DNA of 64,000 bases from Pseudolabrys sp. GTDB taxonomy: Bacteria; Pseudomonadota; Alphaproteobacteria; Rhizobiales; Xanthobacteraceae. Shown here in pieces: positions 47,956 through 57,749 of the stretch. The stretch lies in contig JAUXXH010000001.1 of the NCBI GenBank assembly GCA_030684935.1, forward strand, positions 62,001 through 126,000. Reading direction: 5' to 3'. Every line of letters begins with the position of its first letter. Position 1 is the first letter of the stretch. The notes beneath the pieces were generated by a model. The model worked only from the letters and a program-made list of their open reading frames with translations. It ran no database searches and was not told the DNA's origin. The position numbers and the translations under genes were made by a program.

Positions 47956-48927
47956 TCAGTTGATCGACAGCCCCAGCGCGGTGACCATCTTGCCCCATTT
48001 TGTCACTTCGGCGCGGAAGTAGTCTTCGGCCTGCTTCGCGGTGCCGTTGATCGGCTCAAAGCCGATCGAGGTCAGCTTCTGCCGCAGCGCCGGGTCCTTG
48101 ATCACGTCGTCGATGGCCGCGTTCAGCGTGGCAACGATCTCCGGGCTGGTCTTGGCCGGCGCGAAGATGCCGACCCATGACGAGGCCTCGAATCCCGGAT
48201 AGCCGGCTTCGGCGAAGGTCGGCACGTTCGGCACCGCCGCAACCCGCTTCTCGCTGGCCACGCCCAGGCCCTTGACCTTGCCGCCGGCAATCTGCGCCGC
48301 GCCGCCGCCGCCCAGCGTGGTCGAGAGCAGATCGATCTGGCCGCCGATGGTGGCGTTCATCGCCGGCGCGCCGCCCTGGAACGGCACATGCACCGCGGCG
48401 ATCTTGCCATGCACCTTGAAGAAATATTCGGCGGCAATATGCGAGCCGCTGCCGACGCCGGCACTGCCGAAATTGATGCTCTTGCCCTGCGCCGCCTTCA
48501 TGAACTCGGCCAGATTGCTGGCCGGGTTGCCCGCGCCGGTGATCAGCGATTCCGGGCTCGACGCCACGATCGCGACGGACTTGAAATCGGCCGCGGTGAA
48601 GCCGCTGTTCTTGCGCAAGGTCTCGTTGATCGCCAGCGCCGTGGTGGTGACCAGCAGCGTGTAGCCGTCAGCTTCCGCGCGCGCCACCGCGGTCGCGGCG
48701 ATGTTGCCGCCGGCGCCGCCGCGGTTTTCGATCACCACGTTGCGCCCGAGCTTGGCGGCGACGCCCTGCCCGACCATCCGTGCCACCGTGTCCGCCACGC
48801 CGCCGGCGGCGAAGGCGACGATGAACGTAATGTCGCGCGCCGGATAGGTCTGGGCCTGGACCTGCCCGGCACCGGCGATGGTCAAAACGGAAACGGCGGC
48901 GTAGGCAACGGAACGCAAGCTCGGCAT
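47956..48927 (-). CDS. Tripartite tricarboxylate transporter (TctC/Bug) substrate-binding protein
   Basis: 323-aa Bug family periplasmic protein with a signal peptide (near VQAQTYP) and the conserved YPARDITFIVAFAAGG and GGPAMN/FQGGAPAMNA loops. No TctA or TctB permease is near, as is common for this family. Ligand unknown (carboxylates). ATG 48927 with AGGGAG 7 nt upstream. Confidence 0.9.
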   Translation of the reverse strand: MPSLRSVAYAAVSVLTIAGAGQVQAQTYPARDITFIVAFAAGGVADTVARMVGQGVAAKLGRNVVIENRGGAGGNIAATAVARAEADGYTLLVTTTALAINETLRKNSGFTAADFKSVAIVASSPESLITGAGNPASNLAEFMKAAQGKSINFGSAGVGSGSHIAAEYFFKVHGKIAAVHVPFQGGAPAMNATIGGQIDLLSTTLGGGGAAQIAGGKVKGLGVASEKRVAAVPNVPTFAEAGYPGFEASSWVGIFAPAKTSPEIVATLNAAIDDVIKDPALRQKLTSIGFEPINGTAKQAEDYFRAEVTKWGKMVTALGLSIN

Positions 48928-49150
48928 GGCGATCTCCCTGCGGCGCCTGTTTGTTTTAATTGGATCAGCCGGCGCGACCGAGGAATTGTTCCACTGTGGC
49001 GGCATTCTGACAAGGGACGAAGCATCCCGGCCCGCCGCGCCCTTTGGTCAGTGGCTGTGGTCAATCGCGCATGGACACGCCGCCCGGAAGTGGCGCAATC
49101 TCATCCGGCCGGCAGGAGAACCGATCCCGTCCGGACGCTGACAGAAATCA

Positions 49151-49909
49151 ATGCACGAAAAAAAAGCCAGACACGGCCTCGATAACCGGTTGCTCGGCGC
49201 GCTGGAGCCCGCCAGCTTTCAGCGGATCGCAGCGCACCTCGAACCGGTGAAGCCGAAGCTTGGCGACATCGTATGCGAAGCCGGCGGCCTGCTCGAACAC
49301 GCCTATTTTCCGCAAGGCTCGGTCCTGTCGCTGCTGACGGTGCTGGAGGACGGTTCGGCGATCGAGACCGCCAATATCGGGCGAGAAGGCGCGTTCGGCC
49401 TGTTCGCCGCGATGTACAGCCGCGTCTCCTTCAACCGTTGTTTGGTGCAACTGCGCGGCGGCATGGTTCGCTGCCCGATCGGATTGCTGCAAACGGAGTT
49501 CAGGAACAGCGAACATGTGCGCAACCTGTTCGTCAGTTATTCGGAGACGCTGCTGTCGCAGGTGCAGCAGACGGTGGCCTGCAACGCCATGCACTCGACA
49601 AAAAAACGGATCTGCCGGTGGTTGCTGATGATGCATGACCGCGCCGAAGGCGAGGTGCTGCCTTACACCCACGAGTTCCTGTCGCATATGATGGGCGCCA
49701 ACCGGAAATCGGTGACCCTTGCCGCACAGGCGCTGCAAAAGGCCGGCCTGATCCGCTACCGGCGCGGCGAAATCCAGATCATCGATCGCGCCGGCCTCGA
49801 GAAGGCGTCGTGCGAATGTTACGCCATCGTCAAGGAACGCTTCGATGCGTTCCTGGTGCCGCCGTCAACGGCGGTTCAGGGCGATATGTTGGGTCGGCGC
49901 AACAACTGA
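49151..49909 (+). CDS. Crp/Fnr-family transcriptional regulator
   Basis: 252-aa protein with a cyclic-nucleotide-binding-like domain (residues about 20-130) and a winged helix (EFLSHMMGANRKSVTLAAQALQKAGLIRYRRGEI). No cysteine cluster of Fnr type in the N-terminus. Effector unknown. Its start lies about 223 bp from the tctC start, divergent. Confidence 0.85.
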   Translation: MHEKKARHGLDNRLLGALEPASFQRIAAHLEPVKPKLGDIVCEAGGLLEHAYFPQGSVLSLLTVLEDGSAIETANIGREGAFGLFAAMYSRVSFNRCLVQLRGGMVRCPIGLLQTEFRNSEHVRNLFVSYSETLLSQVQQTVACNAMHSTKKRICRWLLMMHDRAEGEVLPYTHEFLSHMMGANRKSVTLAAQALQKAGLIRYRRGEIQIIDRAGLEKASCECYAIVKERFDAFLVPPSTAVQGDMLGRRNN

Positions 49910-49918
49910 ACCGCCGGA

Positions 49919-50152
49919 TCAGTGGCGCGTCGCGCTCGTCTGGGCTTGGGCCACCTGCAATGAATCGAAATGGATGCCGGCCGGGATGTCAGCTCCGATG
50001 CCGCATTTCGCCAGGATCGGCCAGAGCTTGGCCATCTGTAGATAGTGCGCCTTCAAGGCCGGATCGGTCACGTCGGCAGCCATGTTCGAGCAACTGACAG
50101 CGATGCGCAGGCATTCCAACTCGAAATTCCGCACGCGGTTGGTTTCGGACAT
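49919..50152 (-). CDS. Small helical protein (77 aa), unknown function
   Basis: MSETNRVRNFELECLRIAVSC... has a helical pattern (ECLRIA, DPALKAHYLQMAKLW) like the 54-aa protein at 34080. GGAGG lies 6 nt before ATG 50152. Ends 10 bp from the convergent Crp/Fnr gene. No family recognised. Confidence 0.65.
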   Translation of the reverse strand: MSETNRVRNFELECLRIAVSCSNMAADVTDPALKAHYLQMAKLWPILAKCGIGADIPAGIHFDSLQVAQAQTSATRH

Positions 50153-50406
50153 GGCGCACCTCCAAGGCAACGACATTGGACGTGTGGCACGGTCTGACCG
50201 TTTTGTCGGTGGCCTGCACCACAAACAGTGGTTCGTGCGATACCGGCTGCGCGCGCTGCGGTGGTCGCGCAACGACGGGGTTAACGACAAATGCGCGTCC
50301 TCGCGGCTGTGGCGCCCTGGGCGGCAGCACCTGACGGAACGACTGGAAGCCGGCCGCGTTGCCCCCGACAGGCGTCAAATCCAGAGATCAAACAAGAGTA
50401 TCAGCC

Positions 50407-50952
50407 ATGAAACTCGCTCCCCTCGCGCTCGCCACCGCCCTCGCCGCGACCCTCGGGTTCGCGCCGAACAGCTTCGCGCAGTCATCCGATCGGGACGACC
50501 GCGGATCGGCATACCAGTCGGATCGGGGTAACGACCGCGATCAGGGCGATGAGGACTGGCGCGGCGATCGCGCCCAGTCCGAAGACCGCGACCGGGACTC
50601 TCGCCGCGGCCGTGGCAGACAAGCAGAAAACGGCCGCGATGACGGCCCGCGCGAACAGTACCGCGGCCGGCATTATAGGGGCGCGATGGGCTACCACATG
50701 GGGCATATGGGCCGAATGGCCGGCGGTCCAATGCAGCGCGGCGCTCGGTTTAAGATCGAGAGCGGCGATGCCCGGATCGACATCCAGTGTCCGGCGCAGG
50801 TCGAGGTCCAGTCCTGCGTTCAGGCGGCAGGACATTTGCTCGACCGGATCGGCAAGCGCGACGACGGGACGAAACCCTCGCCGGGCACCTCAGGCTCGGG
50901 TGGTTCGCTCGAAACGTCGCCTGACACGGCAGCGCCGCCCAGCCGGATGTAA
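50407..50952 (+). CDS. Secreted Asp/Arg-rich protein, unknown function
   Basis: 181-aa protein with a signal peptide (ALAATLGFAPNSFAQ) followed by about 75 residues dominated by Asp, Arg, Gly and Ser (DRDDRG, DRGNDRD, EDRDRDSRRG), then a Met/His/Gly segment and a compact end with two cysteines (IQCPAQ, VQSCVQ). Low-complexity, probably disordered in part. No family recognised. Confidence 0.65.
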   Translation: MKLAPLALATALAATLGFAPNSFAQSSDRDDRGSAYQSDRGNDRDQGDEDWRGDRAQSEDRDRDSRRGRGRQAENGRDDGPREQYRGRHYRGAMGYHMGHMGRMAGGPMQRGARFKIESGDARIDIQCPAQVEVQSCVQAAGHLLDRIGKRDDGTKPSPGTSGSGGSLETSPDTAAPPSRM

Positions 50953-50968
50953 AGCGTCCGGGTCTTAG

Positions 50969-52786
50969 TTAGCTGACCGCGATGTCGCTCAGCCGCATCT
51001 GGACCCGCTCCTGGCCCTGCCAGCGATCAACCGCAAGATACCCGGCCGCGTGCACGGCGCGGCCGCGGTTCTCGATCAGCGCCTTGCCCAGCGGCTGCCC
51101 GGCGGCGCGAAACGCGATGGCGTTGACGAATTTGCCGTCGCCCGAGCGGAAGCGCGCCCGGATATGGTTCTCGCCGACCGGATCGACATAGGCCAGCGTA
51201 TGCGCCGGCAGCGCCAGCAGTGGCTCCGGATTACCAGCGCCAAATGGACCGGCGCGGGAAAGCAGTTCGCACAACTCGACATTGACCGCGCCGCCGCTGA
51301 CCGCGCCATCGATTTTCAGCGCATTGTCGCGCCGCGACACCTCGACTGCCGGTGCCAGCGTCTCCTCCAGGAAGGCGCGGAAGGCGCCGATGGCGTCCTT
51401 GCGCAGCGTGACGCCGGCCGCCATGGCGTGACCGCCGCCCTTCATTAACAGGCCGTCATGCACCGCCTGTCGCACCGCGCGGCCGAGATCGACGCCGGCG
51501 ATCGAGCGGCCCGATCCGGTCCCGGTGCCGCCCGGCTCGATGGCGATCGCGAAGGCCGGACGTCCGAATGTCTCCTTCAGCCGCGCCGCCACCAGCCCGA
51601 CCACGCCGGGATGCCAGCCGGCCGCGGCGGTGACGACCACCGCACCCTTCTCTTCCAGCCCGAGCGCGGCCATGGCCTCGGCCTCGGCTTGCGCCACGGT
51701 GGCAACCTCAATCTGGCGGCGTTCGGTGTTGAGCCGGTCCAGTTCGCCGGCGATGCGGGCGGCCTCGGACGGGTCTTCTTCCAGCAGCAGTTGCACGCCG
51801 AGATCGGCGCGGCCGATGCGGCCGCCGGCATTGATGCGCGGTCCGAGCAGAAAGCCGAGGTGCCAGGATTCCGGCGGCCCGCTCAGCCGCGCCGCATCCA
51901 TCAGCGCGGTCAGCCCGATCTGTTCGCGCCGCCGCAGCGCGATCAATCCCTTGGCGACGAAGGCGCGGTTCAGCCCCTTCAGCGGCACCACATCGGCCAC
52001 GGTGCCAAGCGCCACCAGGTGCAGCATTGATAAGAGATCGGGCGCGGGTCGCTCTGCGTTCCAGAAGCCGCGCTGACGCAGTTCGCGCGTCAGCGCCACC
52101 AACGTCAGAAATACAAGGCCGACGGCGGCGAGATGGCCAAGTCCCGACAGATCGTCGGCGCGGTTCGGATTGACGATGGCGGCCGCGTCGGGAAGTTGCT
52201 CGTCGGCCTGGTGGTGATCGATCACCACCGTCTCGAGACCGAGCTTGCGCGCCTCTGCAAGCGGTTCATGGCTGGTGGTGCCGCAATCGACGGTCACCAG
52301 CAGGGTTACGCCGCGCTGCGCAAACGAGCGAATGGCGTCGACGTTCGGCCCGTAGCCCTCGAAGATCCGGTCCGGAATATGCACGATCGGATCGAGCCCG
52401 CCTTGCCGCAGATAGCGGCACAGCAGCGCCGCCGAGGTCGCGCCGTCGACATCGTAATCGCCGAAGATCGCGACCTTTTCGCCTTTGACCATGGCATCGG
52501 CCAGCCGCGCCGCGGCGGCATCCATGCCGCTCAGCACGGCCGGATCGGGCAGCTGCTGCTTGATGGTGGGATCGAGATAGGCCTCGGCGGTGTCGGCCTC
52601 GACGCCGCGGCCGGCCAGCACCCGGGCCAGCAAATCGGGAACGCCGAGCCGCTGCGCAATGGTTGTGGCGCGCGCGTTGCCGCGCGCATCCAGCCGGTCG
52701 CGCCAGGCGCGCCCGCAGGCGGATTTCTCCACACCGAGGAAATAGCGTTCCTTGTCGTCGAAAACAGTTGCGGGGAAAGCCGCCAT
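50969..52786 (-). CDS. recJ: Single-stranded-DNA-specific exonuclease RecJ
   Basis: 605-aa 5'-3' exonuclease for recombination and mismatch repair. DHH-family motifs: FGDYDVDGATSAALL, TVDCGTTS, DHHQAD, then DHHA1 near GGGHAMAAG. ATG 52786 chosen; ATG 52792 also in frame. Last gene of the alaC-hom-glpX-recJ group. Confidence 0.94.
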   Translation of the reverse strand: MAAFPATVFDDKERYFLGVEKSACGRAWRDRLDARGNARATTIAQRLGVPDLLARVLAGRGVEADTAEAYLDPTIKQQLPDPAVLSGMDAAAARLADAMVKGEKVAIFGDYDVDGATSAALLCRYLRQGGLDPIVHIPDRIFEGYGPNVDAIRSFAQRGVTLLVTVDCGTTSHEPLAEARKLGLETVVIDHHQADEQLPDAAAIVNPNRADDLSGLGHLAAVGLVFLTLVALTRELRQRGFWNAERPAPDLLSMLHLVALGTVADVVPLKGLNRAFVAKGLIALRRREQIGLTALMDAARLSGPPESWHLGFLLGPRINAGGRIGRADLGVQLLLEEDPSEAARIAGELDRLNTERRQIEVATVAQAEAEAMAALGLEEKGAVVVTAAAGWHPGVVGLVAARLKETFGRPAFAIAIEPGGTGTGSGRSIAGVDLGRAVRQAVHDGLLMKGGGHAMAAGVTLRKDAIGAFRAFLEETLAPAVEVSRRDNALKIDGAVSGGAVNVELCELLSRAGPFGAGNPEPLLALPAHTLAYVDPVGENHIRARFRSGDGKFVNAIAFRAAGQPLGKALIENRGRAVHAAGYLAVDRWQGQERVQMRLSDIAVS

Positions 52787-52883
52787 CGCCATACGCCTCT
52801 TGTCCCGGCCGATCGGCCGCGACCCGAATGCCTGAAGAGCCGTGGATAGTGACGGAAGGCGGCTCGCCGCGCCAGCGGGAGGC

Positions 52884-53915
52884 TTAAATGGCTACTTCGC
52901 TGTGAATTCGCAACAACTCAGGGATGGTCGCCGGATCGCGCCGGCCAAAGCCGCATTCGGTCGCGATGGAAAAACGCGCCGCATACCGCTCGGCGGTTGC
53001 CAGGCGCTTGCGCGTGCCCGCCACCCCGTCGGTGTAATGCACGAGGCCAAGCGACAGTTCGGTCTCCGGGCGCAGCTTCAACCCGGCCAAAGGCGCGAAA
53101 TAGGCGTCGTCCGAGCGATCGCGCGGCACAGGCATATGGATAAGCTGAATCGGCCGCTTGATGCCGGATGACAGGGCATTGGCCACATCGACCATATCCG
53201 CCATGTCGACCGGCTCAATCACATGCTTGTGGTTCGAATCGCCGTAGCAGAAGTGAAACAGCAACTCGATATCCGCCGGAACATGGTCGGCGAGATCGGT
53301 CAAGATGCGGGTGAAGTTCGCAAGCATTTCGTCGCGATTTCGGCCATAGGCATTCGGCTCGTTGCGCTGCAGGCGGGCAAACACGGCGGAGGCAACGTCG
53401 AACTGGATGGCAATCTGATCGTGCGGCAGGCCGGCTGCGATCTTGTCTATTTCGCGTTTGAGCGCCTGGTTGAACACAGGATCGAGCGGCTGATGCAGAT
53501 CATCCTGCAGGAACAACCAGATCACCGAATGCGCCGGCACCAGATCGATCTGAAATCGCGCGTCCTTCGGCACCACGCCCTGCTGCTTGAGCGCGGCAAA
53601 TTCGGCATACGATTGCTTCGCCACGTCGGCATAGAAAAGATTGTCGAACCTGACGTCCTGGACGCTTTTGCCCGCCTTCAGCCGGTAACGGATGCGCGCC
53701 GTGCCGGTAGAATGAATGCGGAACAACTCGTCGGACTTCTCGAGTGCGGCATTGTCGGCAAAGGCCGGCTCAAGCCAGGTAATCCAATCCGAGCGGTCAC
53801 CGGTTTCACCGTCGGGAATACGCTTGAGGCGATCGCCAAGCGCCGCGCTCACGGTCGAAAATACGTCGTGGGCGCTGGCGAGCGGCACACTGCCGACAAG
53901 ATGAACATGACGCAT
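52884..53915 (-). CDS. MetE/UROD-superfamily protein, unknown substrate
   Basis: 343-aa barrel like the C-terminal half of cobalamin-independent methionine synthase. The probable zinc ligands are His and Cys in LLFHFCYGD and Cys in ATECGFGRRD. No N-terminal MetE half. Such short forms may be methyltransferases. It sits between glpX and recJ with the same orientation, GGAG 7 nt before ATG 53915. Confidence 0.72.
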   Translation of the reverse strand: MRHVHLVGSVPLASAHDVFSTVSAALGDRLKRIPDGETGDRSDWITWLEPAFADNAALEKSDELFRIHSTGTARIRYRLKAGKSVQDVRFDNLFYADVAKQSYAEFAALKQQGVVPKDARFQIDLVPAHSVIWLFLQDDLHQPLDPVFNQALKREIDKIAAGLPHDQIAIQFDVASAVFARLQRNEPNAYGRNRDEMLANFTRILTDLADHVPADIELLFHFCYGDSNHKHVIEPVDMADMVDVANALSSGIKRPIQLIHMPVPRDRSDDAYFAPLAGLKLRPETELSLGLVHYTDGVAGTRKRLATAERYAARFSIATECGFGRRDPATIPELLRIHSEVAI

Positions 53916-54049
53916 GGTGAATCTCCGGCGCGAAAACGATCCGCCAAAGGTGCAGGGCAACGTGACGTCGGGCAATAGCAGTCGCGCGTGCCACGAAAAT
54001 ATTTCGAACCGCATCGCGGGTCGAAATTCGTGGGCGGCGTCCCGCTTCT

Positions 54050-55042
54050 TCAATCCAGATGAAACTTCTCGAACTGCCGGTGCTCACCGAACACGCGGCG
54101 AACGGTACCGGTGGCCGAGCGCATCACCACAGTCTCGGTCTCGATCACGTCCTTGCCGAACTTGACGCCGCTCAGCATCGCGCCCGAGGTCACGCCGGTG
54201 GCGGAGAACAGGCAATCGCCCCGCACCATGTCCTCGACTTCGTATTTCTTCTTCGGGTCCTTGATACCCATCTTGATGGTGCGCTCGCGCAGCTCTTCGG
54301 TATCGATGATCAGGCGCGTCTGCATCTGACCGCCGATGCAGCGCAGCGCCGCCGCCGCCAGCACCCCTTCCGGCGCGCCGCCGATGCCGAGATACATGTC
54401 GATGCCGGTGCGCTGCTCGGCGCAATGGATCACACTGGCGACATCACCGTCGCTGATCAGGCTCACCGCGGCTCCGACCCTGCGGATCGCCGCGATCATG
54501 TCGGCATGGCGCGGCCGGTCGAGCAGCATCGCCGTGATTTCCGACGGCTTGACGCCCTTGGCCTTGGCAAGATTGAGGATGTTCTCCTCGGCCGGCGCAT
54601 CCAGATCGATGGTGCCCTTCGGATAGCCGGGGCCGATGGCGATCTTGTCCATGTAGCAGTCGGGCGCGTGCAGCAGCGTGCCGCCGTCGGCCATGGCGAG
54701 CGTCGCGATCGCGCCCGGCATGTTCTTGGCGCACAGCACGGTGCCTTCCAGCGGGTCCACGGCAATGTCGACTTTCGGGCCGGCCTTGGTGCCGACCTTC
54801 TCGCCGATGAACAGCATCGGCGCCTCGTCCATTTCGCCCTCGCCGATCACCACGGTGCCGTCGATCGGCAGCTTGTTCAGCTCGCGCCGCATGGCATCGA
54901 CCGCGGCCTGATCCGAGGCCTTGTCCTTGCCGTGGCCGCGCAGCCGCGCCGATGACACCGCCGCCCGCTCGGTCACCCGCACGATTTCGAGGGTGAGAAT
55001 GCGCTCCAGCAGCATGTCAGGCTGGACGGTGATGGTTGCCAT
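54050..55042 (-). CDS. glpX: Fructose-1,6-bisphosphatase class II
   Basis: 330-aa Mn2+-dependent phosphatase of gluconeogenesis and the Calvin cycle. Metal motifs GEGEMDEAPM and DPLEGT; further LISDGDVASVI, GIGGAPEGVLAA. GGAG precedes ATG 55042. Downstream of hom. Confidence 0.94.
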   Translation of the reverse strand: MATITVQPDMLLERILTLEIVRVTERAAVSSARLRGHGKDKASDQAAVDAMRRELNKLPIDGTVVIGEGEMDEAPMLFIGEKVGTKAGPKVDIAVDPLEGTVLCAKNMPGAIATLAMADGGTLLHAPDCYMDKIAIGPGYPKGTIDLDAPAEENILNLAKAKGVKPSEITAMLLDRPRHADMIAAIRRVGAAVSLISDGDVASVIHCAEQRTGIDMYLGIGGAPEGVLAAAALRCIGGQMQTRLIIDTEELRERTIKMGIKDPKKKYEVEDMVRGDCLFSATGVTSGAMLSGVKFGKDVIETETVVMRSATGTVRRVFGEHRQFEKFHLD

Positions 55043-55097
55043 GGTGTGCTCCACTCTCAACTTTAAATTCTAATTCTGACTGGCGGCCGGTCGGCTG

Positions 55098-56411
55098 CTA
55101 GTTCTTTTCAATCCGGATCACTTGCGGCCGGCCCGAGATCACCTTGTCGCGCCCGACCGCGGCAAGCGCCTTCCGCACCGCATCCTCACTGGTAGCATAG
55201 GTTACCAGGATCACCGGCACCGCCCCGCCCTTTTTGGCCGCGCCGGTATCGTCCTTGGCGTGGCGCTGCACGATCGATTCCAGCGAAATCTCCTGCTCGG
55301 CCAGACGGGTGGCGATGGTGGCCGCGGTTCCGGGCCGGTCGCGCGCCATCAGCCGAATGTAATAGCCGCCTTCATGGCGCTGCATCGGCGCCTTGCGCAC
55401 GCCGGTCAGGCGCGCGGTCGGCCGGCCAAACGGCGCGGTGCGCAGGCCGCGCGCAATGTCGCAGATGTCCGACAACACGGCCGACGCCGTCGCGGCGCCG
55501 CCGGCGCCGGGTCCGACCAGCGTAATCGGGTTGATGCCCTCGGCATCGATGGTGACGGCATTGGTCACACCCATCACCTGGGCGATGGCGGAATCCTTGC
55601 GCACCATGGTCGGATGCACGCGCTGTTCGATGCCCTGCGGCGTCTTCACCGCCACACCGAGCAGCTTGACCCGGTAGCCGAGTTCCTCGGCCGCGATCAG
55701 GTCGGCGGAGGCAATCGAGGAAATGCCCTCGACATAGATCGCGCGCTCGTCGACTTTGGTGCCGAAGGCGAGGCTCGAGAGGATCGCCAGCTTCTGCGCG
55801 GTGTCGTGGCCCTCGATGTCGAAGGTCGGATCGGCCTCGGCGTAACCGAGGCGCTGCGCTTCCTTCAGGCAATCGGCGAAAGCCAGCTTCTCCTGCTCCA
55901 TGCGGGTCAGGATGTAATTGCAGGTGCCGTTGAGGATGCCGTAGATGCGCTCGATCGAATTGCCGGCGAGCCCTTCGCGCAGCGTCTTGATGACCGGAAT
56001 GGCGGCGCCGACGGCGGCTTCGTAGTTCAGCGCGGCCTTGTGCTTTTCCGCCAGCGTGGCGAGAGCGACGCCATGCTTGGCCAGCAGCGCCTTGTTGGCG
56101 GTGACGACCGACTTGCCGGCGCCGAGCGCGGCCTCGACCGCGGCCTTGGCCGGACCGCCCGCGCCGCCGATCAGTTCGACCAGCACGTCGATATCGGCCG
56201 AGCGCGCCAGTTCGACCGGGTCTGCGAACCACTTCGTGCGCTTGAGATCAATGCCGCGGTCCTTGCCCTTGGACCGGGCGCTGACCGCGACAACGTCGAT
56301 GGCCCGTCCGCAGCGTGCGGCGAGCGCGTCATGCTGCCGCGCGATCTGGGCGATCAGCGCAGCGCCGACCGTGCCCAATCCGGCGACACCAACTCTGAGT
56401 GCTTCGGCCAT
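55098..56411 (-). CDS. hom: Homoserine dehydrogenase
   Basis: 437-aa NAD(P)-dependent enzyme reducing aspartate semialdehyde to homoserine. Rossmann motif GVAGLGTVGAALI, signature GILNGTCNYILT, catalytic Lys region EADPTFDIEGHDTAQK, and a C-terminal ACT domain (DRPGTAATIATRLAEQ) for threonine feedback. Starts 2 bp after alaC. Confidence 0.95.
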   Translation of the reverse strand: MAEALRVGVAGLGTVGAALIAQIARQHDALAARCGRAIDVVAVSARSKGKDRGIDLKRTKWFADPVELARSADIDVLVELIGGAGGPAKAAVEAALGAGKSVVTANKALLAKHGVALATLAEKHKAALNYEAAVGAAIPVIKTLREGLAGNSIERIYGILNGTCNYILTRMEQEKLAFADCLKEAQRLGYAEADPTFDIEGHDTAQKLAILSSLAFGTKVDERAIYVEGISSIASADLIAAEELGYRVKLLGVAVKTPQGIEQRVHPTMVRKDSAIAQVMGVTNAVTIDAEGINPITLVGPGAGGAATASAVLSDICDIARGLRTAPFGRPTARLTGVRKAPMQRHEGGYYIRLMARDRPGTAATIATRLAEQEISLESIVQRHAKDDTGAAKKGGAVPVILVTYATSEDAVRKALAAVGRDKVISGRPQVIRIEKN

Positions 56412-56413
56412 GG

Positions 56414-57631
56414 TCAGCGCCGGGTCGCGAGCGGGACGACGTTGTGCAACTGCCGCGGCGCCGTCTCCAGGAACCGCTTGATGTTGCGCGCCGCCTGGCG
56501 GATGCGCTGCTCGTTCTCGACCAGCGCGATACGGACAAAGCCCTCGCCCCGCTCGCCGAAGCCGGTTCCGGGCGACACCGCCACCTCGGCCTTCTCGACC
56601 AGCAATTTGGCGAACTCGACCGAACCCATTTCGCGGAACGGCTCCGGGATCGGCGACCAGGCAAACATCGAGGCCGACGGCGGCGGCACATCCCAGCCAG
56701 CGCGTGAGAAGCTGTCGATCATCACGTCGCGGCGCTTGGTGTAGGTCGCGCGCATCTCTTTCACGCAGTCGTCCGGGCCGTTGAGCGCGGCGGCGGCCGC
56801 GACCTGCACCGGCGTAAAGGCGCCGTAATCGAGATAGGACTTCACGCGGCCAAGCGCCGCGATCAGCCGTTCGTTGCCGACGGCAAAACCCATGCGCCAG
56901 CCGGCCATCGAGAACGTCTTCGACATCGACGTGAACTCGACGGTCACGTCATTGGCGCCCGGCACCTGCAACACCGACGGCGGCAATACGCCGTCGAAAT
57001 ACACCTCGGCATAAGCGAGGTCCGAGAGGATGAAGATTTCGTGCTTCTTGGCGAAGGCGACGAGGTCCTTGTAGAAGTCGAGACCGGCGACGAAGGCGGT
57101 CGGGTTCGACGGATAGCAGACGACGATGGCGATCGGCTTCGGGATCGAGTGCCGGATGGCGCGCTCGACCTGCACGAAAAAGTCCGGCGTCGGCTCCGAC
57201 GACACCGAGCGGATCACGCCGCCCGCCATCAGGAAGCCGAAGGCGTGGATCGGGTAGCTCGGGTCGGGCACGATGACGACGTCGCCCGGCGCGGTGATGG
57301 CCTGCGCCATGTTGGCGAAGCCTTCCTTCGAGCCCAGCGTCGCGATCACCTGCGTGTCGGGATTGAGCTTCACGCCGAAGCGTCGCTCGTAATAGGCGGC
57401 CTGGGCGCGGCGCAGTCCCGGAATGCCGCGCGAGGCGGAGTAGCGGTCGGTACGCGGCTTGCCCAAGGTCTCCTTGAGCTTGTCGATGACGTGCTGGGGT
57501 GCCGGCAGATCGGGATTGCCCATGCCGAGGTCGACAATGTCTGCCCCTGCCGCGCGGGCCTTAGCCTTGGCCTTGTTCACTTCTTCGAACACATAAGGCG
57601 GCAGGCGGCGGATTCTGTAGAATTCTTCCAT
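56414..57631 (-). CDS. alaC: Class I/II aminotransferase, AlaC-like
   Basis: 405-aa PLP enzyme; PLP Lys in SMSKTFSMAGWRMGF, substrate Arg near EGFVRIALVEN. N-terminal MEEFYRIRRLPPYVFEEVN is the alanine aminotransferase AlaC type often placed before hom. Likely glutamate-pyruvate transaminase. Confidence 0.9.
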   Translation of the reverse strand: MEEFYRIRRLPPYVFEEVNKAKAKARAAGADIVDLGMGNPDLPAPQHVIDKLKETLGKPRTDRYSASRGIPGLRRAQAAYYERRFGVKLNPDTQVIATLGSKEGFANMAQAITAPGDVVIVPDPSYPIHAFGFLMAGGVIRSVSSEPTPDFFVQVERAIRHSIPKPIAIVVCYPSNPTAFVAGLDFYKDLVAFAKKHEIFILSDLAYAEVYFDGVLPPSVLQVPGANDVTVEFTSMSKTFSMAGWRMGFAVGNERLIAALGRVKSYLDYGAFTPVQVAAAAALNGPDDCVKEMRATYTKRRDVMIDSFSRAGWDVPPPSASMFAWSPIPEPFREMGSVEFAKLLVEKAEVAVSPGTGFGERGEGFVRIALVENEQRIRQAARNIKRFLETAPRQLHNVVPLATRR

Positions 57632-57682
57632 CGGCTCGGACCTTCAAATCGCTTTCAACGTGCGCGCGCTGACGACCCTCTG

Positions 57683-57714
57683 AAAGCCAGCCGGCGTGAC
57701 CCCGGCTGGCTTTT
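57683..57714 (-). terminator. Terminator, likely of the lipoprotein gene
   Basis: A perfect 12-bp stem (57683-57694 with 57702-57713, loop of 7). T or A runs border both sides, so it may act in both directions. On the minus strand it lies 36 bp beyond the lipoprotein stop and before alaC. Confidence 0.75.
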
Positions 57715-57749
57715 ATCACGGGTAACGCGCGGCGCCAGAGTTCTGAGTG

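Noticed and set aside
55122-56744. Plus-strand open frame of 540 codons across hom and alaC
   Set aside because: Both genes below it are clear on the minus strand; no family resemblance.
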